A stretch of DNA of 55,947 nt from Rhizobium sp. Q54 (GTDB lineage Bacteria > Pseudomonadota > Alphaproteobacteria > ATCC43930 > CGMCC-115725). Each line of letters opens with the position of its first letter. The stretch's first letter is position 1. The position numbers were made by a program, and so were the translations under genes. The stretch covers positions 1 through 55,947 of the forward strand of contig CAMATN010000015.1 of NCBI GenBank assembly GCA_945861155.1, given 5' to 3'. Under the pieces are notes generated by a model. That model saw only the letters and a list, made by a program, of their open reading frames with translations, was not told the origin of the DNA and ran no database searches. Below, one piece after another: positions 50,067-55,947 of this stretch.

Positions 50067-50389
50067 GGCGCGGCGATCTCGTAACGGTGGCCACAGCCGG
50101 CGATTACGGCAAGCCGCGCCCCGCCCTCGTCGTCCAGGCCGATGCGTTTCGGGAGCTGGAATCAGTGACCGTGCTGCGCTTGACGAGCGAGCTGCACGAG
50201 TGGCCGCTGTTCCGCATCAGCATCGAACCGACTCCTGAAAGCGGATTGCGACGGCGCTCACAAATCATGATCGACAAGGCGACGACCGTCCGTCGCGGCA
50301 AGATCGGGCAACGCGTCGGACGCGTCGATAACGACACGATGCGCGCGGTCGACGGGGCGTTGGCCAGGTTTCTGGGCGTGCAACGATAG
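50057..50389 (+). CDS. MazF/PemK-like toxin (mRNA interferase)
   Basis: The 110-residue product has the PemK/MazF fold pattern: EIRRGDLVTVATAGDYGKPR with the catalytic arginine/lysine loop, then PALVVQADAF, VTVLRLTSELHEWPLFRISI, SQIMIDKATTVRRGKIGQRV and AVDGALARFLGV. Toxins of this family cut mRNA at short motifs, neutralised by the upstream antitoxin. The pair may stabilise this part of the chromosome or act in stress. A repeat of 189 bases follows it directly. Confidence 0.88.
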   Translation: MEIRRGDLVTVATAGDYGKPRPALVVQADAFRELESVTVLRLTSELHEWPLFRISIEPTPESGLRRRSQIMIDKATTVRRGKIGQRVGRVDNDTMRAVDGALARFLGVQR

Positions 50390-50457
50390 AACCGCGCACC
50401 GATCGCGGGGGATGATGCAACCCTTGCGTGATCCGATCGCCCTCTCCAGGTCGGTCG

Positions 50458-50646
50458 GTGTCTCAGTTTGACGCTGCACGAGCGTCGTGCGTCCTTCGAG
50501 ACGCGCCCCCCGACTAAATCCAGGAGGCGCTCCTCAGGATGAGGTTAAATTGTTGATGGCATTAAGAAAGAACCTCATCCTGAGGAGGACGCGAAGCGGC
50601 CGTCTCGAAGGACGCATGAGGATCATCCAACTCGAAACTGAGACAC
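50458..50646. repeat. MITE-like element with 12-bp terminal inverted repeats
   Basis: Perfect ends GTGTCTCAGTTT (50458-50469) and AAACTGAGACAC (50635-50646) enclose the same GCGTCCTTCGAGACG ... CGTCTCGAAGGACGC core and GATGGCATTAAGAAAGAAC internal motif as the region 18294-18405. There is no open frame. Such non-autonomous elements may be moved by a transposase encoded elsewhere. It separates the toxin from hldE. The gap 50390-50715 holds nothing else recognisable. Confidence 0.85.
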
Positions 50647-50715
50647 TACCCTAGGCCGATCGGGGTCCGCATGTTAAACATCCCCGCCGGTACGCTGCGG
50701 AATTGTGACGACGCG

Positions 50716-52185
50716 ATGGATTTTTCGAACGCCACGATCCTGTGTCTTGGCGATGTCATGCTCGACCGGTTTGCCTATTGCGATACCGAGCGGATTTCGC
50801 CGGAAGCGCCGGTGCTGGTGCTATTGCTCCAGCGGATTCAGAGCATGCTCGGCGGCGCTGGCAATGTCGCCCGCAACATCGCGGCGTTGGGCGGCAAGGC
50901 GGTGTTGATCGGGCTGGTGGGTCAGGACGACGCGGCGACGGAAGTGAAGGCGCTGATCGCGCATACCCCAGGGCTGGTCGACCGGCTGGTGGGCGGGCAG
51001 GTCGCGAGTGCGCCTCGGCCTACCACCTGCAAGACCCGCTATCTGGCGGGGCATCAGCAGCTGATCCGGGTCGATGAGGAAATGACCCACGCTCTCGACC
51101 CGGCCGAGGAGCGCGCGCTGATCGAAGCGGCCGAGGCGAGTATAGCCGAGGTCGACGCCGTGATCCTGTCGGATTACGGGAAGTCGGTGCTCGGCCCGAG
51201 GGTCCTGGCCGCGACGATCGTATGCGCGCGGGGTCGCGGCGTGCCGGTCTATGTCGATCCCAAGGGCGACGATTTCGCGCGCTATCGCGGCGCCACCTGC
51301 GTCACGCCCAATCTGAAGGAATTGGCAATCGCCGCGCGTATGCCGGTCCACACCGATTCTGAGATCGTCGCCGCCGCGACCGCAATCATCGCGGACAGCG
51401 GTTGCGGCGCCATTCTCGCGACCCGCTCCGAAAAGGGCATGGTGCTGGTCGAAGCCTCGGGCGCGGTCCATCTCGAGGCGGCGCGGGCGCGCGAGGTCTA
51501 CGACGTGACCGGCGCCGGCGACACGGTGATCGCGGTGCTGGCGCTGGCCTGCGCGAGCGGCTTCCCGCTGCCGCAAGCGATGCGTCTCGCCAACACCGCT
51601 GCCGGCATCGTCGTCAGCAAGCTCGGCACCGCGACCGTCGAGCCCGACGAACTCGCCCTCGAATTGTCGCGCGACGTGCGCGACCGCGAGGAATGGCGGC
51701 ACGCGAAATACTACAATACCGGCGAGGCCGAGGCGTTGGTGCGGCGCTGGAAAGGCCGGGGGCTCAGAATCGGCTTTACCAACGGCTGCTTCGACATCGT
51801 CCATGCCGGGCATGTCGCGCTGCTGGCGGCGGCCCGCGCCCAGTGCGACCGCCTGATCGTCGCGCTCAACACCGATCCCGGGGTCGAGCGCCTGAAGGGG
51901 CCGAGGCGGCCGGTCAACCGCTTGGCCGACCGGTCGGCGGTGATCGCCGCGGTCGAATCGGTCGATGCCGTGGTCAGCTTTGACGCCGACACCCCGATCG
52001 AGCTGATCGAGCGGCTCAAACCCGACGTGCTGATCAAGGGCGGCGACTACACGATCGAGGAGGTCGTCGGCGCCGCGGAGGTCGAGGCGAGCGGCGGCAG
52101 GGTGGTTTTGGTCGATCTGGTCGTGGGCCATTCGACGACCCGCCTGATCGACGCGATCCGCGGCTCGACAGAGGATGCCGCCTGA
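50716..52185 (+). CDS. hldE: Bifunctional heptose kinase/adenylyltransferase
   Basis: The ATG at 50716 (MDFSNATILCLGDVMLDR) matches the family start. An ATG 15 codons upstream is possible. The 489 residues include a ribokinase-like domain (about 1-320; SMLGGAGNVARNIAALGG, DVTGAGDTVIAVLALAC) and a nucleotidylyltransferase domain (about 345-485; GFTNGCFDIVHAGHVALL with HxGH, and VLIKGGDYTIEEVVGA). It phosphorylates and then adenylylates D-glycero-D-manno-heptose phosphate for ADP-heptose, used in the LPS core. hldD overlaps downstream. Confidence 0.95.
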   Translation: MDFSNATILCLGDVMLDRFAYCDTERISPEAPVLVLLLQRIQSMLGGAGNVARNIAALGGKAVLIGLVGQDDAATEVKALIAHTPGLVDRLVGGQVASAPRPTTCKTRYLAGHQQLIRVDEEMTHALDPAEERALIEAAEASIAEVDAVILSDYGKSVLGPRVLAATIVCARGRGVPVYVDPKGDDFARYRGATCVTPNLKELAIAARMPVHTDSEIVAAATAIIADSGCGAILATRSEKGMVLVEASGAVHLEAARAREVYDVTGAGDTVIAVLALACASGFPLPQAMRLANTAAGIVVSKLGTATVEPDELALELSRDVRDREEWRHAKYYNTGEAEALVRRWKGRGLRIGFTNGCFDIVHAGHVALLAAARAQCDRLIVALNTDPGVERLKGPRRPVNRLADRSAVIAAVESVDAVVSFDADTPIELIERLKPDVLIKGGDYTIEEVVGAAEVEASGGRVVLVDLVVGHSTTRLIDAIRGSTEDAA

Positions 52186-52198
52186 TGTTGGTGATCGG

Positions 52199-53191
52199 AT
52201 GTTGGTGATCACGGGCGGCGGCGGGTTTATCGGCTCGGTCCTCGGGGCGGCGCTCAATGAATGCGGACGCTCCGATCTCGTCATCGTCGACCGCTTCGGC
52301 ACCGACGGCAAATGGCGCAACATCGCCAAGCGCGATTTTAGCGACATTCTGTCGGCCGACGGGCTGTTGCCGTGGCTCGACCGCTTTGGCGGCGAGGTCG
52401 AGGCGGTGTTCCATCTCGGCGCCAACTCGTCGACGACGGCCAACGACGCCGACGAGATCATCGCCGGTAACCTCAACTACTCGATCGCGCTGTGGCGCTG
52501 GTGCGCGGCGGCGGGAAAGAAGTTGATCTACGCCTCGTCGGCCGCGACCTATGGCGACGGCGCGGCCGGGTTCGACGATTCGGGCGGCATCGACGCCTTC
52601 AAACGCCTGCGTCCGCTAAACCTTTACGGCTGGTCGAAGCACGCATTCGATCTGTGGGCGCTGCGCGAGGCGGCGGCGGGGCGGGCTCCGCCACTGTGGG
52701 TCGGGCTCAAATTCTTCAACGTGTTCGGGCCCAACGAGTACCACAAGGGCGAGATGATGAGCCTCGTCGTCAAGAACTGGCGGCGCGTCGCCGAGGGCGA
52801 GCCGATCCGCCTGTTCAAGTCGCACCGGCCCGATTACGCCGATGGCGAGCAGCTGCGCGATTTCGTCTACGTCAAGGATTGCGTCGCGGTCATGCTGTGG
52901 GCATGGCGACACGCGGCCGGCGCCGACATCAACGGCATCTACAATCTCGGCACCGGCGAAGCACGCAGCTTTCTCGACCTGATCAACGCGGTCGGCGCCG
53001 CCTGCGGGGTCGCGCCCAAAATCGAATTCATCGACATCCCGCCGGAAATCCGCCCGAGCTACCAGTATTTCACCCAAGCCAACATGACCCGCCTGCGCCA
53101 AGCCGGCTACGTTGCCCCCTTCGCCTCGCTCGAAGACGCAGTGCGCGATTGCGTGACGGAACATTTGGCGAAGGCCGATCCGTATCTGTAA
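52199..53191 (+). CDS. hldD: ADP-glyceromanno-heptose 6-epimerase
   Basis: The ATG at 52199 (MLVITGGGGFIGSVLGAA) gives 330 residues. The NADP motif is TGGGGFIG. The active-site set is serine/threonine in YASSAATYGDG with tyrosine and lysine in LYGWSKHAFD (YxxxK). DLVIVDRFGTDGKWRNIAKR and FFNVFGPNEYHKGEMMSLVV are HldD-specific. It turns ADP-D,D-heptose into ADP-L,D-heptose, the last step of core heptose synthesis. A 14-bp tandem duplication at its start is described separately. A small membrane protein follows. Confidence 0.95.
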   Translation: MLVITGGGGFIGSVLGAALNECGRSDLVIVDRFGTDGKWRNIAKRDFSDILSADGLLPWLDRFGGEVEAVFHLGANSSTTANDADEIIAGNLNYSIALWRWCAAAGKKLIYASSAATYGDGAAGFDDSGGIDAFKRLRPLNLYGWSKHAFDLWALREAAAGRAPPLWVGLKFFNVFGPNEYHKGEMMSLVVKNWRRVAEGEPIRLFKSHRPDYADGEQLRDFVYVKDCVAVMLWAWRHAAGADINGIYNLGTGEARSFLDLINAVGAACGVAPKIEFIDIPPEIRPSYQYFTQANMTRLRQAGYVAPFASLEDAVRDCVTEHLAKADPYL

Positions 53192-53221
53192 TCGTCAATT
53201 CTTAGAGGAACACAGCACTTT

Positions 53222-53863
53222 ATGCGCCATAGCGGTGCCCTAGCCGTACTCGCTCTCGTGCTTCTTGCTGCGGACTTTGCCTTAATGCTTGGCCCGTTGT
53301 ATCTTCAAAGAAATGTGTTTCCGTCTGTGGGTAAGTTCGTTGCCGGACCAGTACACGGTTTCCTGTTAGTGACGGCGCCGACCCTAGCTTTCTTGTACCT
53401 CCTGTTGTCACTTGCCTTCTTGGCTGATGCAGGTCGACGACAGGGCAGGAGCTACCGTCCCGTTGAGCTTCTCCAGCTTCTGCACAGCGGACGCCGCGGC
53501 TGGGTTACCGCTACCATCCTGATTGGCTGCTTTTCCGCCGTCGGGTACGGCACTTCTGCGTACTGGTACGCAACCGCACAAGGTGTGATAGTCAACCCCG
53601 GCTGGCCTAGTCAAGCCGTGACCTATAACTGGTCGGATGTGATCAAGCGCTCCATCTCCTGTTACCGGGCGAAAGGCGGGCCGAACGTCGAATTCCGGGT
53701 GTGGATGGTTGATGGCCGAGCGCTTGATTTGGCAGAGACGCAGCAAACCGACTTCGCAACGCACTTCGCTGAGTTGACGGCGCTGACCCGGAATGCTGAC
53801 ACCGAAATCGGTCAAATTGAGAAATGCCCGCCTTTCATTCGGACCTTTATACGGCGAAATTAA
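53222..53863 (+). CDS. Membrane protein, unknown function
   Basis: A 213-residue protein with at least three hydrophobic helices (about 7-25 ALAVLALVLLAADFALML, 46-69 HGFLLVTAPTLAFLYLLLSL, 97-115 TATILIGCFSAVGYGTSAY). The C-terminal soluble part (from about 135) has VEFRVWMVDGRALDLAETQQ and a late CPPFIRTFIRR. Base composition is visibly less GC-rich than its neighbours, so it could have been acquired by transfer. I recognise no family. It has a weak ribosome site AGGAAC. Confidence 0.6.
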   Translation: MRHSGALAVLALVLLAADFALMLGPLYLQRNVFPSVGKFVAGPVHGFLLVTAPTLAFLYLLLSLAFLADAGRRQGRSYRPVELLQLLHSGRRGWVTATILIGCFSAVGYGTSAYWYATAQGVIVNPGWPSQAVTYNWSDVIKRSISCYRAKGGPNVEFRVWMVDGRALDLAETQQTDFATHFAELTALTRNADTEIGQIEKCPPFIRTFIRRN

Positions 53864-53914
53864 ACAACATCCACTGTCACGCGACCCGGCAGGTTGCGTG
53901 CCACAGACCATGAT

Positions 53915-53977
53915 TGTCATCCCGGCGAAGGCCGGGATCCATGTCTGCCGTGGATACCGGCTTTCGCCGGCATGACA
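53915..53977. repeat. CCCGGCGAAGGCCGGG-type palindromic repeat
   Basis: The unit begins TGTCATCCCGGCGAAGGCCG and ends CTTTCGCCGGCATGACA. Its ends are complementary, so it can fold into a hairpin. A second copy is at 55277-55339. Confidence 0.9.
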
Positions 53978-54053
53978 TGGTGAACGAAAAGCGTTGCGGC
54001 CGGGGCGATTCGCGCGGCACGATTGCCCCAATCACGGACTGGGAGGGCGTCGG

Positions 54054-55199
54054 ATGCAGGGCAATAAAAAATGGGTCGGGACGTGGGCGGCGGCGCCGGC
54101 GCCGGCGGAGGGGATTGTCGGGTTCAACAACCATACGCTGCGCATGAACCCGCGCATCAGCATCGGCGGCGACCGGCTGCGGGTGCGGATCTCGAATGCC
54201 TATGGGACCCGCAATCTGGCGATCGGCGGCGCTCGCATCGCGCTGCGCGACAAGGGTCCGGCGATCGTGGCGGGCTCGGACCGCAAGCTGGGCTTCGGCG
54301 GCAGCGACAGCGCTACGATCGCCGCCGGCGCGGTGCTGTTCAGCGACCCGGTCGAGTTCAGCGTGGCGGCGCTGGCGGACCTCGCGGTCAGCATCTACCT
54401 GCCCGGCGAGGTGCTCGCGAGTTTCGCGATCACCGGCCGCTACGCGCGTCAGACCAACTACATTTCGCCAGCCGGGAATTTCCTGGGCGAGACCGTGATG
54501 CCGGTCGGCAATTTGACCGACCAGTGGTATTTCCTGTGCGGCGTCGATGTGCTTGCCAGCAGTGAGGCGGGCGGGGTCGTCGCGCTCGGCGACTCGCTGA
54601 CCGACGGCAACATCTCGACGATCGACGGGTACTACCGCTGGCCGGACCAGCTGGCGCGGCGCCTCAATCAACGAGGGGGCCGCCCGATCGGGGTCATGAA
54701 TAACGGGCTCGGCGGCAACCGCATCCTCTACGACATTCGGGGCGCCAGCGGCCTGCGCCGTTTCGACGGCGACGTGCTGGCGCAACCGGGGGTGACCCAC
54801 GCGATCGTCATGCTCGGCACCAACGATCTGCGCAACCGCTGGGCCAAGCCCGAGGAGGAGGTCACCGCCGAGCAGATGATCGCCGGCCTCAACCAGATGG
54901 CGTTGCGCGCGCACAGCCGCGGCATCAAGCTGATCGGCGCGACCTTGACCCCGTTCGGCAACGAGACCTTCATGGCCAATGCCTGGAACCCGACGCGCGA
55001 AAAACATCGGGTCGCGGTCAACGCCTGGATTCGCGACAGCGGCGCGTTCGACGGCGTCGCCGATTTCGACGCGGCGGTGCGGGACCCGGAGATCCCGACG
55101 CAGATGGCGGCGACATGGGATTGCGGCGATGGGCTGCACCAGAGCGATAGCGGCTATTGCCACTTGGGCGACGTGATCGACCTCGCGCTGCTCGATTAG
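54054..55199 (+). CDS. SGNH/GDSL-type hydrolase
   Basis: The ATG at 54054 (MQGNKKWVGTWAAAPAPA) gives 381 residues. An N-terminal all-beta domain (about 1-170; LRMNPRISIGGDRLRVRISN) precedes the SGNH domain, with block I VVALGDSLTDGN (catalytic serine), block II NNGLGGNRILYDI, block III MLGTNDLRN and block V WDCGDGLHQSDSGYCHLGD (Asp and His). The likely action is hydrolysis of an ester or deacetylation of a carbohydrate or lipid. No signal peptide is obvious. It is followed only by repeats and the molybdenum hydroxylase gene. Confidence 0.9.
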   Translation: MQGNKKWVGTWAAAPAPAEGIVGFNNHTLRMNPRISIGGDRLRVRISNAYGTRNLAIGGARIALRDKGPAIVAGSDRKLGFGGSDSATIAAGAVLFSDPVEFSVAALADLAVSIYLPGEVLASFAITGRYARQTNYISPAGNFLGETVMPVGNLTDQWYFLCGVDVLASSEAGGVVALGDSLTDGNISTIDGYYRWPDQLARRLNQRGGRPIGVMNNGLGGNRILYDIRGASGLRRFDGDVLAQPGVTHAIVMLGTNDLRNRWAKPEEEVTAEQMIAGLNQMALRAHSRGIKLIGATLTPFGNETFMANAWNPTREKHRVAVNAWIRDSGAFDGVADFDAAVRDPEIPTQMAATWDCGDGLHQSDSGYCHLGDVIDLALLD

Positions 55200-55201
55200 T
55201 C

Positions 55202-55444
55202 CACCACGGAGACACGGAGAAGGCGAGTCTCAAGACGAAGGACGCAAGCACAAGTCAGACGTCTCCTCACCGACTTTGTCATCCCGGCGAAGGCCGGGAT
55301 CCATTTCTGCCATGGATACCGGCCTTCGCCGGTATGACAAGGTAATGGATGCGTCATGTGCGATCTTGTCGACGAGCTGGTACCTCTGCAGCCTTCCTTG
55401 CCGCCCCTTTGCACTCGATTTTTCTTCTCCGTGTCTCCGTGGTG
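55202..55444. repeat. Composite element with 20-bp inverted ends
   Basis: The outer ends CACCACGGAGACACGGAGAA (55202-55221) and its exact complement (55425-55444) enclose the palindromic unit at 55277-55339, which resembles the one at 53915-53977. The nested structure suggests one mobile or palindromic element inserted in another. No gene is present. Confidence 0.85.
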
Positions 55445-55463
55445 AAACCGGGAGGGCAAGACC

Positions 55464-55931
55464 GTGCTGACCACCAACACCCGAAACGGCGTCGGCGCGT
55501 CGCTGCTGCGCAAGGAGGATGACCGGCATCTGCGCGGGCGGGGCGAGTTTGTGTCGGACATCAGGCTGCCTGGCACGCGGGAGGTCGTGTTCCTGCGCAG
55601 CCCGCATGCCCATGCCCGCATCCGCTCGATTACCGTCCCGCCCGCAGCGCGCGGCAGCGTGTTCACCGCCGCCGACCTGCCGCGCATGGGGCCGATCCGC
55701 GTCGTATCGCACGCGACCGGGGTCAAATCGCCGGCCTGGCCGCCGCTCGCCACCGACAAGGTGCGCTATGTCGGCGAGGCGATCGCCGCCTGCGTCGCGC
55801 CGACCCGCGCCGCGGCGGAGGATTTCGCGGCGTCGGTGACGGTCGAATACGAGGTGCTCGACGCCGTGGTTGATGCGCCGACCGGGATGCGCCCCGGCGG
55901 TGTAAATTCGCGGGCAATAGTGACCCCCTGA
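55464..55931 (+). pseudogene. Truncated molybdenum hydroxylase large subunit (CoxL/XdhB type)
   Basis: A GTG start with GGGAGGG upstream opens a protein of the xanthine dehydrogenase/aldehyde oxidase large-subunit family. The N-terminus has SLLRKEDDRHLRGRGEFVSD, FLRSPHAHARIRSI, PPLATDKVRYVGEAIAACVA and AAEDFAASVTVEYEVLDAVV, which are the expected opening motifs. After DAPTGMRPG the family sequence stops, and ten unrelated residues (GVNSRAIVTP) lead to a stop codon. The break falls at about 55901, where a mobile-element-like sequence begins. About 600 residues are therefore missing unless the gene resumes beyond the window. Confidence 0.8.
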
Positions 55932-55947
55932 GGGGCGGTTTTCGCGT
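55901..55947. mobile_element. Probable insertion-element end at the right edge
   Basis: The sequence TGTAAATTCGCGGGCAATAG, then TGACCCCC, resembles the outer end of IS21-type elements (TGT with a GTGACCC motif). It begins exactly where the molybdenum hydroxylase loses family similarity. Only the first 47 bases lie in the window, so identity is not certain. Confidence 0.45.

Overview
This is a GC-rich window whose gene content points to an alphaproteobacterium. Evidence is the def-fmt-truA order, the hldE/hldD heptose genes of a Gram-negative outer membrane, and several intergenic palindromic repeat families common in Rhizobiales and Rhodospirillales genomes. The many stand-alone catabolic enzymes (CoA transferase, luciferase-like flavin enzymes, ring-cleavage dioxygenases, aldolase, amidohydrolases) suggest a metabolically versatile soil, water or sediment organism. 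The species cannot be named from the sequence.

Layout. (1) About 1-7950: most of an integrative mobilizable element, read leftwards: tyrosine integrase, a coiled-coil winged-helix protein, an AlpA-type excisionase, a Pmp3-like membrane peptide, a membrane protein, a TraD/TraG-like coupling ATPase, a replication-relaxation family protein and three small DNA-binding or unknown proteins. Its left end lies outside the window or in the unassigned first 380 bases. (2) 7948-10133: two tandem paralogous ACMSD-like amidohydrolases. (3) 10169-11368: a CinA-like domain fused to a nucleotidylyltransferase. (4) 11486-15483: a LysR regulator divergent from three ring-cleavage dioxygenases of three unrelated folds, followed by a convergent enoyl-CoA hydratase. 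(5) 15608-22283: a small exported protein, 2-hydroxyacid dehydrogenases, an iron-type ABC binding protein and permease with no ATPase, and an SDR. (6) 22379-25020: a two-gene operon of a catalase-like heme protein and a cyclooxygenase-like heme peroxidase, the most striking cluster here. (7) 25283-32801: an HpaI-type aldolase, an IS4-family transposase wreck next to an orphan EmrA-like gene with its MarR regulator, a luciferase-like monooxygenase, a thiolase and an AcuI-like reductase. (8) 32794-42114: a double CaiB/BaiF CoA-transferase, an AhpD-like protein, an esterase, a split chromate transporter, a Tat-exported solute-binding protein, an M20 amidohydrolase and a second luciferase-like enzyme. 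(9) 42316-44692: def, fmt, truA. (10) 44717-50389: MaoC/MFS genes divergent from MarR, a DUF1499-like protein, a wrecked polysaccharide deacetylase, an esterase and a MazEF-like toxin-antitoxin pair. (11) 50716-55947: hldE-hldD, a membrane protein, an SGNH hydrolase, and a molybdenum hydroxylase gene cut at about 55901 by what looks like a mobile-element end.

The window mixes a conserved core (def-fmt-truA, hldE-hldD) with accessory genes separated by short palindromic or MITE-like repeats. At least three genes are clearly broken: the IS4 transposase, the deacetylase and the molybdenum hydroxylase. The best candidates for something little described are the cyclooxygenase-like/catalase-like pair, the mobile element that pairs a coupling ATPase with a nuclease-like Replic_Relax protein and no classical relaxase, and the CinA-nucleotidylyltransferase fusion. 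All functions are inferred from sequence motifs read by eye.
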